DNA of 64,000 nucleotides. Source: Haplomitrium mnioides. Lineage: Eukaryota; Marchantiophyta; Haplomitriopsida; Calobryales. The stretch spans positions 1-64,000 of the forward strand of contig JBNGIS010016942.1 of the NCBI GenBank assembly GCA_049999725.1, read 5' to 3'. The first letter of the stretch is position 1. The number at the start of each line of letters is the position of its first letter. The translations under genes were made by a program, and so were the position numbers. The notes under the pieces were generated by a model. The model did not search any database. It had not been told where the DNA came from and was given only the letters and a program-made list of their open reading frames with translations. Of the stretch, positions 31,224-41,179 are shown in pieces.

Positions 31224-32654
31224 TTGTCTTGTATGGAAAAATTGACCTTAGAGAAAGACAAGGTGGAGCTATTTTTACAGGTAGCAAATGATGATTTTCA
31301 AAGAGAGTTAGAGTTACTCTTAGAAGATAAGACCAAAGATAATGGTCTAACTTCCGATTGGAAGGAAGTGTCTGAAGCTGTATGTATGTTAACAAAGAGA
31401 GAATCTAGAAGAGGGAAGGTAGTTGTGAGGCATGATGAAAGACCACCACTTATAACAGTACCTCGCAAACATTCGGTGGTACCTACACTTCCTACTACCA
31501 CTACTACATTGTCTGCTACTCATCTTCCTACCCTTGCTCCACAAAGAGATGCAGTGGAGGAGTTAGTGAAAGGAATGAAAAATCTACAGATAAAATTGGC
31601 AAATTTGGAAGTGAAGAAAGAGGCAAGCAGCGTTGAGCCTACCAAAAAACCCGGATATGTCCAGCGGTGCATCTGGTGTGATAGCACCGAACATTCAAGG
31701 AAAGAATGTGGAGATTTTTCTCATTCTATTCATCTCGGAGTAATGTATTGGAAGGAAGGCAAGATTTCCCTCAAAGATACAAGTGAGATCCTCAAAACCA
31801 ATTTCGGAAAAGGAGGAATGAAGGGAGTTGTTCAAGAGTATCTGCAGATACTTGCTAGTACGCAAGTAGAGGCTGCTACCTATGGACTTGAGGTGGAGCG
31901 TGAATTCACCAGCCATGTAGAACCCAGTGGGATGTGGAGTTGTGCCCTCTCTGCTATGGAAGAAGGCAACACTAAAAGAGCATATGTTCCAAAAGTTACC
32001 ACAACTATTAGAACTGCTACTGGATGGGATGATCCAGTAGACACTCTTTCAGTTCATGCTTACATTGCAAAAAATCAGCATGAGGCACTTGTGGAAGAGA
32101 CAAGAAGGAGAGAGGAAGCAAGTAACAGCGAAGAGAGGCCAACTTCAAAGAGGCCACAAATAGGTGAGAAAATACAGCCAACAAGAGAGGAAACTATGGA
32201 GGATGTTTTGCCTTTCGCTCTTGACAAGGGAAAAACTAAAGAGCGAGAAAAGGCTCCAACATACAAGATGCAATCTGACATCGAGGCAGCTATAGATCTC
32301 AAAGAAGTATTGGAAGAAAGAGTGCTCAATGCCAAGATTGAGTTCACCTTAAGAGAGATTCTTGGCATCCCTAAGAAAGAATTTCATGATGTCATTATCA
32401 ATACTATTAAGAGGAAAAGGCAATTGATTGGCGAGACAGCCATGGCTAATGCTCTTGAGTCAAGAGAAACCAAAGAAGAGGAGCTAGAGTTAGCTCAATG
32501 CTGCACCAATCACAAGGTGCAATTGGAGCAAGCGGATGAAAAGTCCTCAAGCCATTACTCAAAAAGCCATTGGGCTAGAGCCACTACTGAGACAGTGGTG
32601 AAGATAGGAGACTTGGCTGATCCAATGATCGCACTAATTGATCATGGATCATAG
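31224..32654 (+). CDS. gypsy-4 gag C-terminal part and protease start (476 codons open)
   Basis: This is the longest open frame of the window. It reads MEKLTLEKDKVELFLQV near its start (part of the capsid), a Pro/Thr stretch, and one intact zinc knuckle, CIWCDSTEHSRKEC, at 31668-31709 (C-X2-C-X4-H-X4-C). A Glu/Lys-rich segment follows, then LREILGIPKKEFHDVI and MIALIDHGS at its end, the protease active-site region. A TAG at 32652-32654 stops it directly after the Ser. Gag would package RNA; the protease starts without a separate frame, so gag-pro was one polyprotein. Real coding today is unlikely given the broken pol. Confidence 0.75.
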   Translation: MSCMEKLTLEKDKVELFLQVANDDFQRELELLLEDKTKDNGLTSDWKEVSEAVCMLTKRESRRGKVVVRHDERPPLITVPRKHSVVPTLPTTTTTLSATHLPTLAPQRDAVEELVKGMKNLQIKLANLEVKKEASSVEPTKKPGYVQRCIWCDSTEHSRKECGDFSHSIHLGVMYWKEGKISLKDTSEILKTNFGKGGMKGVVQEYLQILASTQVEAATYGLEVEREFTSHVEPSGMWSCALSAMEEGNTKRAYVPKVTTTIRTATGWDDPVDTLSVHAYIAKNQHEALVEETRRREEASNSEERPTSKRPQIGEKIQPTREETMEDVLPFALDKGKTKEREKAPTYKMQSDIEAAIDLKEVLEERVLNAKIEFTLREILGIPKKEFHDVIINTIKRKRQLIGETAMANALESRETKEEELELAQCCTNHKVQLEQADEKSSSHYSKSHWARATTETVVKIGDLADPMIALIDHGS

Positions 32655-33060
32655 ATTAATCTTGTCTCTAAGGACATCTACAAACAAGGAAAGTGGCCAA
32701 TTGATATAAACCACGGTTGGGTAATTCGAGCAGCAAATAATACACGAGAAGAGCTTTTTGGAGCTTGGCCAAATGTGAGAGTGAAGAATGGGGATGTGAC
32801 TACCGAGCAAAATTTCTTTGTATAAGATGGCATATCATATCCAGTGATCCTTGGGTAGCCTTATATTACAGCTACAAGGATGGAAACAAAAGTTTTGGAT
32901 GATGGATCATCATATGCTCGAGTGCGTAGTGAAGATAGAAGAAAGGTGGTACAGTTTCTAATTGTCCATGCAAATCATGAAAGGAACCGAGATAACTTGA
33001 GAAACTATTCTCCACCTACAATCACAGAAGAGTTTCAAGATTTTTGATAGGTGCCATGAT
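32637..33060 (+). pseudogene. gypsy-4 protease
   Basis: IDHGS at 32637-32651, a stop, then INLVSKDIYKQGKWPIDINH, VRVKNGDVTTEQNFFV, YPVILG and PYITATRMETKVLDDGS. The Ile-Leu-Gly before Pro-Tyr is the conserved flap-end of a retropepsin. The active site has Asp-His-Gly-Ser in place of Asp-Ser/Thr-Gly. Further stops at 32824 and 32859 break it. It is a normal-size domain of about 100 residues. Confidence 0.7.
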
Positions 33061-33214
33061 AGAGCGAGACTATAGTGGTACAATCGAAGAGGTGCTCTCA
33101 CTACAAAAAGAAAGTACCTTTTGTACAGGAGTTGTGAAGTTTTTTTAGAATGGATTAGCTATATATGTGCAGCTTGTGGATTTGCCTAGTTGAGAGAGAA
33201 AAGAAATCAAAAGA

Positions 33215-34363
33215 ATGGAAAAAGATTTCAAAAAAATGAGTGTAATGGATGAAGATGAAGAAATTTTAGGTGTTTATTTGGAGCAAAGGGTTGAAGATCC
33301 TCTAGATTTGCTTGCTATGCTTGGAGTTGGAGACAAAGACAAGGTGGTGCCATTATATTCCAGAGAGCTCTATTCAGCCACTGAGCCATTTGTAAGACTT
33401 GAGGCTAGAGTGGAAACAAGATACAAGACAATGGAGAAGAAAGTAAAACCTGTAGCCCACTCTCTTCCACTTGATTGTGGTGAGCAAGTAAGAAAGGCTT
33501 CAAAAGAAAAGAGTTTGAGAGAGATTTCCAAAGTTGGACATAAGTTTACTCCTACTACCTTGGAGGAGTTCAAGATTGGTTCAAGAGAATTTCTTTTCCC
33601 TCAAGAGGAGGATGTATTTAGAGATATGCTCAAGAAGCATGGAAAGGCATTTTCTTTTGAGCCTCATGAAATTGGGTGTGTAAATCCAGATGTGGTCGCA
33701 CCGATGATTATTTTTATGATTCCACATGTACCTTGGGACTTGAAGCCAATTCCAATACCAAGAGCTCATCTACCAAAGCTCTTGGACCTCTTGAAGGAGA
33801 AAATGTAGATGAATATTTTGGAACCATCTTTTGGTCCTTATTCTAGCCGGTGGTTTATAATGCCTAAGAAAATTAGGGCACTACGATTTATTCAAAATAT
33901 GCAACCTATAAGTCAAGTGACCATCCGAAATACAAGGGTGGGGCCTATTGTTGGAGAGTTTGTAGAGGCATTTGCTAGAAGAGCTATCTATTCTATGGGT
34001 GATCTCTACTCTGATTATGACCAATTCCAGCTTGCTGAAGGGAGTAGAGATATAACAACTATGAGAACACCATTGGGTTTGTTGAGAATGTGCACTTTAC
34101 CTCAAGGTGCTACAAACTTTGTGGCACATATGATGAATGGGATGAACAAGGTTCTGAGAGAATTTATCCCAGAAAAGACCATGCCATTCCTTGATGACAT
34201 TCCAATCAAAGGATGTATAGAAGAAGAGAAGAATGAAGCTTTGGATGAGAGGGGGTGTCGAAAATTTGTCATGGATCATATTTCCGATTGTGATCAAAAT
34301 CACAAGGTTGAAAGAAGTACATTTAACCTTGTCTCAGGTAAAATCATCCTTTGGAGTTCGTGA
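33215..34363 (+). pseudogene. gypsy-4 reverse transcriptase
   Basis: Two same-frame stretches (33215-33808 and 33809-34363) are separated by one TAG at 33806-33808. The first holds a linker and HVPWDLKPIPIPRAHLPKLL; the second has PSFGPYSSRWFIMPKK, IYSMGDLYSDYDQFQL (first Asp kept), MCTLPQGATNF and the catalytic FLDD at 34187-34198 in MPFLDDIPIKG. Its end, RGCRKFVMDH, is followed by loss of frame. RT copies the RNA; one stop and a deletion after 34300 disable it. Confidence 0.88.
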
Positions 34364-35201
34364 GGTTGTGATTGTTGGGCACCTATGTGGCTGGTTTGAC
34401 TGAAAACCCGATCAAAAGAAGATTGATGTCATTCAGCGACTAAAGGATACATGTAGCTGAGCAACAGAGGTGTGCAGATTTATAGGAGCATGTGTTTTCT
34501 AACATGTGTGGATATCTCATTTTGCACATGTGGCAGATCCTTTGTACAATTTGTTGCACAAAGAAAAAGAGTTTCGATGGGAAGATATCCATACCACATC
34601 AGTGCAAAAGATGAAGAAATTATTATCTTCTCAGCTTGTTCTTCGAAGGGTGAGCTATGAAAATGAGAAGCCAGTGATCTTGACTGTAGATGCCAGTCCT
34701 ATTGCTATAGGTTGGGCCATTGGGTAAAATGATGAGGAAGGAAATCGGTTTGCAATTCGGTTTGGAGCAAAAGTGTTGAGCAAATGACAAAGAAGCTATC
34801 CACATGTGAAAAGAGAGTTATGAGAGGTGTATGCAGCCATGAAAGCTGAGAAAGAATACCTGATTGGAGCACCATTCATTGTGGAAACAGATTGTTTGCC
34901 TTTGTTGGGGATGATTACCAACTGCAACATGCCTGACATTGCAATGTTGCGCTGGATTGCCTATATCAAGTCATTGAATCCATAATTCAAACACATATTG
35001 GGAAAGGATAATCCAGTGGAAGATATGCTCTCTAGAGCTAGATATGAGCAAGAGTACGAGATGGTTGAAGACATTGATGATGTAGGCACTGAATTTTATT
35101 CACGTTCACAGAAGAGAGAAGAACCATTCATGCAAGAGCTTCATGAAGGAGAGTGGCTAGATATTGGCCATTATTTAGGTACAATGAGGAGAAAACCATA
35201 A
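34364..35201 (+). pseudogene. gypsy-4 RNase H
   Basis: Pieces in several frames: HVADPLYNLLHKEKEFRWE (connection), VILTVDASPIAIGWAIG (first Asp), RFAIRFGAKVLS, HVKREL (Glu), FIVETDCLPLLGMI (Asp), MLRWIAYIKSLNP and GKDNPVEDMLSRARYEQEY. All catalytic acidic residues can be seen but stops at 34725, 34786 and 34984 interrupt them. Confidence 0.82.
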
Positions 35202-36247
35202 TGGAGTGAAGCTCAATTCAAGCAAGTAAGGCAGAAATCCTACAACTATCTCTTGGCAAAAGGCTACTTATAGAAGAGGGCGAAAAGAGGCCATGATATA
35301 CCACGAAGAGTGGTGTGTGAGAAAAAGACACAAAAAGAGTTGCTGAATGAATTTCATTGTAGCTTATGGGTTGGGCACAAGGGCAATTATGGCACCTTTG
35401 CAAAATTGGAAGAAAAACATTGGTGGAAGAATATGTACATGTAGAGTCTTGTCAAACCTGTCAGATGTATTTAGAGCTTTGACATAGAGATGGGTTACAT
35501 CCAACGTATCCACTTACTTTGCACTATAAGTGGGTAGTGGATCTTGTTGCTATGCCACCTGGAGTGTGGCAAATGAAGTACTTGGTCCTAGCAAGAGAAG
35601 ATTTATCCAATCAAGTGGAGAGAAGAGCATTGAGAACCAAGGCAACAGAGAATATTTGTCGGTTTTTGCTAGAAGATAAAGGTGTCAAGATATGGTTGTG
35701 TGAGAAAGATCACAGCTGACAGAGGTGAGTTAAATACTCATGAAGCAAGAGAATTCTTTCAAAGATGTGGGATCAAGCTTGCTCTCACTACAACGTAAAA
35801 TCCTGAAGGGAATGCAAAGAGTGAGCATGGGCATCCTCATATTGTGAAGGCTCTTGTCAAAGCATGTAGAGGGAGAGCTGGTGAGTGGCCAAGGCTATTA
35901 CCATTTGCATTATGGGCTGATAGGACTACTCATAGCTCAGTGACTGGTTATATGCCAGTTGAGTTGATGCAAAGGCATAAACCGATCATGCCTACTGAGG
36001 AGACTATCTTGAGTTGGAGTGTCTTACCTTGGCAAGATCATATATTGCGAGAGGAGTTGCTTACACTTCAGATTCAGCAATTGGAGAGGAGGCATGAAGA
36101 TATCCAGTTAGCAGTGGAAAGGCTGAAGAGAGCAAGGCTGAAAAAAAAATCAGATTTGATCAAACACATAGATTGAAGCCACGTGATTTACAAGAGGGAG
36201 ATTGGGTATTGGTTTATGACAACAGCTTGGATAACCATCATAGTACG
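35202..36247 (+). pseudogene. gypsy-4 integrase, cut at its C-terminus
   Basis: The zinc site shows His-X-His spacing in FHCSLWVGHKGNYGTF and ESCQTCQM (Cys-X2-Cys near 35450). The core has KWVVDLVAMP (Asp), then ADRGEL (Asp, near 35718) and KSEHGHPHIVKALVKA (Glu, near 35825), followed by LLPFALWADRTTHSSVTGYM. The tail reads RPRDLQEGDWVLVYDNSLDN and is interrupted at 36247 by the next insert. Several frameshifts and stops make it inactive. Confidence 0.85.
36226..36247 (+). repeat. Left copy of a 22-bp flanking duplication
   Basis: CTTGGATAACCATCATAGTA plus CG is part of the gypsy-4 integrase tail (SLDNHHST). It recurs at 39468-39489 with 21 of 22 bases the same. Confidence 0.85.
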
Positions 36248-36297
36248 GTAAGTTGAAGGCATATTCCCTTTAGTTCGGTTCTTTATATCATAAACTT
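36248..36297 (+). repeat. Left inverted end of the 36248-39467 insert
   Basis: GGCATATTCCCTTTAGTTCG and CTTTATATCATAAAC read here are found inverted at 39400-39450 (GTTTATGATATAAGG, GAAGGGAATATGCC). The arm begins on the base after the duplicated 22-mer. Confidence 0.8.
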
Positions 36298-36415
36298 GGG
36301 TCTTGATTTGATGTCTAATTGGTTGTTACCTCCTTTGGTCCTTAGTTGGCCTTGTTGCACTCATTGGGCTAACAAATACGTCTTCAATATTTCAAAATCA
36401 TGTCATTTGAAGTGA
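36283..36415 (+). repeat. Dispersed repeat, copy 2 (partner at 15193-15308)
   Basis: GTCTAATTGGTTGTTACC, TTTGGTCCTTAGTTGGCC, GGGCTAACAAATACG and CTTCAATATTTCAAAATCAT follow the order of the partner copy. It overlaps the inner side of the left inverted end. Confidence 0.7.
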
Positions 36416-36461
36416 AATTGAAAAAACTTATAGTAGTATGGTTCCCAATTGGCTAACATGA

Positions 36462-38117
36462 AGCTTTGAGTGTGTGTGGATTACAAGAAGTTAAATGTTG
36501 TTACAAAGAAGGATTATCATCCACTTCTATTCATTGATGAGATTCTTGAAGAAGTAGTAGAACATGAGTGGTTTTCCTTTGGAGATGGAAACAGTGGGTA
36601 TAATCAAATTTTGATTGCATTAGGACATCAATGATTGACGTCATTTACTAGTCCTTGAGGTATCTTTTCTTTTCAAGTCATGTCTTTTGGATTTTGTAAT
36701 GCATTGGTGACTTTTCAAGAGTTGATGAAAAAAATATTTGAGCCTTTCTTGGGGAAGTTTGTGAGGGATTTTATTGATGAACTTTGTGTGCATGAAAGTA
36801 AGAATGATCATTTTGACCACTTGAAGAAATTCTTGAACGCTTTGATTTCGACGGAATCATCCTAATTTTCAGAAATGAGTATTTGGGTGTCGACTAGGAG
36901 TGTAACTAAGGCATATTATTTTTAAAGATAGGGTGGATGTGTACCTAGCAAAGTTACTCAAGATTGAAGCCTTTTTTTCCAATCAATGTGACAAAAATGT
37001 GACCATTCTTGGGAATGATAAGCTACTATCGTTGTTTTATTTTGGACTTTTTAGCAAAAGCAATAGCATTGAACCATTAATTGAACAAAAAAATGAAGCA
37101 CTCACTTAGATTTAGTGACAAAAGTGCCAAAGCATCATTTGAATGTTTGAATATAGCTTGAAAAGTGTGTCAATGTTGCCAAAGTTAAATTTGAGTAAGC
37201 TTTTTCTTTTGTTTATATATATATCAAATGTGGCTATTGGATTCTCTTTAAGTCAAAAAGACAGAAAGAGACATGATCATCCAATAGCATTTGCAAGTCA
37301 ACAAATGGTAATGGCAAAAAAAAAACTATTGAATAACGGAAAGAGATGGTTTGGGTGTTTTTGTTAGCATCAAAAAACTTTCGTCATCATGTTGAGGGAA
37401 GAATTGCTAAGTAGAAGCTGTTATTGGCTAAATTTGATTACATAATTAAAGATCGACTGAGAAAGAAGCATTTGAACGTTGATATGTTGTAACAAGGCTA
37501 TGATGAGTTTGGTCATGAAGTAGTTGAGGAGGAGTTTCCCATTGAAAACATCTTCAACATCAGTATTTCATATGAGGAGTATAGTGATATTTACAACTAC
37601 TTGTTAGAAAGAGCACACCCAAATTAAACAAAGTAGTGCAAGGACATTTTTTTCTCGTAAGTGTCAATCTTATTTTTTGGTTGAAAATACTTTCCTTCAC
37701 CAATGCTTCAACAGTCTTCTTTGAAGAGCGATGAGTAAGAAAGAGGGCCAACGTTTAATACAAGAGTTTTTTGATAGAGTGTGTTATGGTCACTTTGTGA
37801 GAAAAGTTACTTACAAGATTTGGATGGAAGTCACTATTGGTGAGGTATGCTTAAATATTTTTTGAAGTTTTGCAAGACATGTGACATGTGTTGAACTTTT
37901 GCAAAGAAGTCTACTTATCCCTCTCCTTTGCAACCAGTTGCACCTTTGGGTTCTTTTGAAAAATAAGGGGTTGATATTGCTGGACCTTTGACTCCAACTC
38001 CATGAGGGAATTTATATGTTGTGGTAGCAATAGACTACATAAGGAAATTGGTAGAGGCTCGTCATCTCAAGAAAACTACAAAAGAAGAAATGGGGAGATT
38101 TCCATACGAGTTGTGAA
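36462..38117 (+). pseudogene. gypsy-5 RT, RNase H and integrase remains
   Basis: RT: VDYKKLNVVTKKDYHPLLFI, NSGYNQILIALGHQ, MSFGFCNALVTFQELM and FIDELCVH, where Glu replaces the second catalytic Asp. RNase H: NVAIGFSLSQKDRK and HPIAFASQQM, with frameshifts. Integrase: a Cys-X2-Cys near 37900, EKxGVDIAGPLTPTP (first Asp at about 37970) and YVVVAIDYIRKLVEARHLKK; the rest of the core is missing after 38117. No gag or protease precedes RT; the region before 36462 is the inverted end and dispersed repeat. The lineage differs from gypsy-1/2 and gypsy-4. Confidence 0.8.
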
Positions 38118-39399
38118 GCTAAAGGCTTTGCCGGTTTCTCCTCATATGACTTTGATGTTGAGTGCACATTGAATATGAGAGGTAGGTGGAAGTGTGACTC
38201 AAATCATCAAACACGACAAATTCTACAAAGTCTATCAAATATAAGTACTCAATACATAATAGATTGGAACTCTTTGCTCTTTACTCCAAATGTTCTCATA
38301 CAAAGCACACTTGCTCTCGCCCTTCTAACTCACAACACATTCCTCACTCTATGAGAAACCACTTCTGAAGTGCTTGCCCTCCAATGAGTCTTCCAAGTAG
38401 CTCCTCCAAGAGCTTTTCCAAGCGCTTCTCCAAAGGTCTCTCATAACTCCCAAGTCTCAAGTCTAAAATGAAAACCAAGTCTAAGTTCAAGCCCCTTTGC
38501 TCTCTCTTTCTACTCCTTATATACTAGTTTAGATAATTACTAAGAATAAAACTAAATATTATCTCACCATAAGTAAATGATCCATGGTGAATATCTCTCT
38601 AATTAGTAGACCCTAAAAGTGTTCATTAAGTATCTCCCCTTTGGTTTTCTTCTTCAAGAAGATTTTCTCATTTGGAGTTTCTCTTGTCAAACAATCTCAA
38701 TAGTTGATCCAATACTTTTTTACCTTGTATTTGTCCTTATAAACAATTCCTAAGATGATACTTCGAGATTCTTCCAAAGAATAGGTCAAAGAACAATTTG
38801 ACTTTTCTTGAAGAAAGAACATTCTTAACTTTTCTCTTTTTTAGTCTATTCTAGAAGAATATCTATAAAGTCTTTAATACTAATTCAGTTTTCTTGTATT
38901 ATACCTTTCTTAGAAGTTTGTCAATAAAGATTTCTACCCATATAATAATATTAGTACTTTTTATTCTTTAGATACTCTCTGTTTTGATTTTTCTACAAAG
39001 CATTGTTGTAACTTTGATCGGTTATAACTTTTGATTTACAAAAGATTGTTCACTTCTGTAAATTTCTATATAAACTATCTTGATGGGATGCGTGAGTGGG
39101 GGACAAAGGTGTGAAGTACCACATGACTGATTTTGGTGGTGTCAAAGTGTTCACTAGCTGTTAGGACTTTGTTAATTACATTGTAGTATAATTGTAGATA
39201 TATAACTGTAGAGACCCAATACGTTAGGAAGAGAAGTGTGGAGAGAGATAGAGCAAGGGTGATGGAGTAGCTGGCCTCCTATAGACTTTTAGAGTAGTGT
39301 TCTACATTGAAGTCTCAGCCATAGCATTGTAACTATCCCTTGTTGGGGCAAAGTATATATGATGTCTTGAAATATGATATTGAGTAAGAATTGGTTGTA
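38118..39399. other. LTR-like sequence without coding capacity
   Basis: No frame is open for long. A TATATAAGG box on the minus strand at 38515-38523 suggests part of an LTR in minus orientation. At about 39270 GATGGAGTAGCTGGCCTCC and TAGAGTAGTGTTC resemble the gypsy-1 LTR near 14737 (GTTGGAGTAGCTGGACCTG), hinting at a plus-orientation LTR end at 39170-39399. Both readings are weak. Confidence 0.35.
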
Positions 39400-39450
39400 A
39401 GGTTTATGATATAAGGAACCAAGCTGAAGGGAATATGCCTTCAGCTTGCC
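39400..39450 (-). repeat. Right inverted end of the 36248-39467 insert
   Basis: Reverse complement of 36248-36297 with about 7 differences. It is followed by 17 bases (GTCGTTTTATCCAACAT) before the second copy of the 22-mer; TATCCAACATCTTGGATA across that junction is itself a short hairpin. Confidence 0.8.
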
Positions 39451-39467
39451 GTCGTTTTATCCAACAT

Positions 39468-39489
39468 CTTGGATAACCAGCATAGTACG
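39468..39489 (+). repeat. Right copy of the 22-bp flanking duplication
   Basis: Same 22-mer as 36226-36247 with one change (T to G, giving DNQHST). The next bases ATGAG would extend the integrase frame by one Met and part of the next codon, which supports this being the far side of the broken gypsy-4 pol; similarity to pol is then lost. Confidence 0.8.
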
Positions 39490-39790
39490 ATGAGTCCGCA
39501 TTGCCTTAGACCCTCATCATGCCTTCACATTCTTGATTCTATCCACGCCCCCTCGCGCTTGACTCCTTCATCATGGATTCTCTCCCTTTGAAATTGCTCT
39601 CTTAGCTGTCCTTTTATACCCCCTTCCATAGTGCATCTAGAGAGCCTCCTCTCCTTTCATCATTCCACTTCCGACCTTTGTTCCAATGCCTCCATTGATG
39701 AGTGGTCGAGTGATCCACCCTGTGTGATTGCATGTTGTAAAGCCAATAGCGTCCGTAGGATGATTTAATACTCAAAAATAGAGAAATGGC
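39490..39790. other. Stretch without gene; possible LTR promoter piece
   Basis: No coding frame is recognised. On the minus strand GGGTATAAAAGGACAGC (TATA at 39611-39618) looks like an LTR promoter. The element it belonged to is not identifiable. Confidence 0.35.
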
Positions 39791-39796
39791 CCAATA

Positions 39797-40480
39797 ATGC
39801 TCCAAATTTGCAAAATTTCTCATAGTGCCTCAAACCACTCGCTCACACCAGACCTTGAACAATATGTCAAAGCACCTACTTTAACAAAATCTCATGCAAC
39901 TAAATATCATGATGATCAACTCCTTTTGGAAGAACCAACAAATTGCATTGTGGACACTGTTATGTCACACACAATTTTAAAGAACAAAAGATACTTTACA
40001 AATATTGTGACTTCACCAAAGATAATCACCACAATTATTGGCTAGAAACAAATCAATAAAGAACACAACTCTGCGATAGTAATAGCTCTAAGAAGTACAG
40101 TCCTTAAACTTTATTAGTTCCAAGATATCAAAACAAATACATGCCAAATACAACCCATCAATTAGGAGAACAAAGAAGTCCTCCACATACTCCAAAAAGA
40201 TATTAAGAGCTTGCATGTAGAAGAGAAACTCCCCTCACAACCTCTAGACCTGAATGTGAGAGAGATTTATGCATACTTTGTTGAATCAAATGCCAAAAGC
40301 CATACTTAATTGAAGTTTGAGTATGTTCAACATAGTTCATAGAGATTTAGTAGGTATACCACGAGCTTATTGTTCATTCTTGATTAAACGCCTTGTAGGA
40401 CATGCTTCTAAGGGAAGTTTTCAACTTGCACAACAATTATAAAAGTAGCCTACATAATTCTTAATTTCTTAGAATAGCTC
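39797..40480 (+). pseudogene. copia-2 gag end, protease and pre-integrase region
   Basis: DLEQYVKAPTLTKSHATKYH and DDQLLLEEPTNC precede IVDTVMSHTILKNKRYF, the copia protease start: Asp is kept but Asp-Ser-Gly has become Asp-Thr-Val. ITTIIG and a run of degenerate residues follow up to FQDIKTNTCQI. Stops appear from 40044 on. The aspartic protease of copia elements frees gag, integrase and RT. Confidence 0.7.
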
Positions 40481-40483
40481 AAT

Positions 40484-41069
40484 GTGAACGTTTGTAGTCT
40501 CATTGAATCACCACGATGACCATTTGAACTCTTTTTAGTTATCATAGATTCCTCTACCATGTGGTCTCATCTATCATCTTTATCCACAAGAAATATGGAT
40601 AGTTTTGAGAAAATTCTTATGTCATTTTATGAGTAGATGGAGCTCAAGAACTTGGCTCACAAACATATGATGACTTCTGCCTTGGGTTTTGGCCCAAAAC
40701 CCAATCATGTATTTACATTTCCAAAATGGCATAGTATAGTTACCTACCAAATAGTTACAAATGATTGCTAGTCTACTATTGATGCAAACAAAGCTACAAC
40801 ATGATTCTTGCAATACTCAATGCAACCTCCTTATTAAAATACAAACCCTCATCATTTCTTTCTCTCTCGTCTTACTACCTAGCATTTGGAATGCCCCATA
40901 CATCTCCAGTTTGAGAATGTCTGGATGCCAAGTGTTAATCCCAATCTTGGCCCCCAAAGGTAAAAACATAGGCCCATGCATCCAAAATGGATATACATAG
41001 GCTTTGATAGGACATTCATAATAAGATTCTTAGAACCTATGAAAAGGAATACCTACAAAGCAAGATTTT

Positions 41070-41070
<1 letters not shown>
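40484..41070 (+). pseudogene. copia-2 integrase
   Basis: FELFLVIIDSSTMWSHLSSL is the start of the core; YLHFQNGIV (near 40710) the region of the catalytic Glu, which is replaced; LLLMQTKLQHDS, LLIKIQTLIISFSLVLLPS and SSLRMSGCQVLIPILAPKGK the C-terminal part, ending GFDRTFIIRFLEPMKRNTYK before the TA tract. At least three frameshifts are needed to read it. Confidence 0.8.
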
Positions 41071-41118
<48 letters not shown>

Positions 41119-41128
41119 NNNNNNNNNN

Positions 41129-41175
<47 letters not shown>
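41071..41175. repeat. (TA)n microsatellite with 10-N gap
   Basis: Pure AT dinucleotides on both sides of ten Ns at 41119-41128. The repeat length is not determined, because the gap size of exactly ten is a placeholder. It gives a meaningless Ile-Tyr frame. Confidence 0.95.

Positions 41176-41179
<4 letters not shown>

Larger units (their letters stand above)
28945..36247 (+). mobile_element. gypsy-4: Ty3/gypsy element of a different lineage (Asp-His-Gly-Ser protease)
   Basis: Order: 5' LTR, primer site, gag, protease, RT, RNase H, integrase. It sits inside the gypsy-2 5' LTR; the five bases before it, TGTCA, match the continuation of that LTR in the other copy (CGTCA), as expected of a target duplication. 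The 3' end is lost: integrase is cut at 36247 by the 36248-39467 insert and no 3' LTR is found. From memory, the protein style (DHGS protease, RT with FLDDIPIKG) resembles gypsy elements reported from ferns and fungi rather than common angiosperm clades; this was not searched. Confidence 0.88.
36248..39467. mobile_element. Insert with 51-bp inverted ends carrying gypsy-5 pol remains
   Basis: Left end 36248-36297 (GTAAGTTGAAGGCATATTCC and on) and right end 39400-39450 are inverted copies of each other with about 7 mismatches in 51. Directly outside lies the 22-bp duplication, on the right with 17 extra bases between. The interior carries RT, RNase H and integrase remains of another gypsy element in plus orientation, then LTR-like sequence. 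This fits neither a normal LTR element (4-6 bp duplication, direct LTRs) nor a known DNA transposon; a repair event with template switching is possible. Confidence 0.6.

Noticed and set aside
40976-41176. Plus-strand frame with a long Ile-Tyr repeat
   Set aside because: Translation of the (TA)n tract and the N gap.
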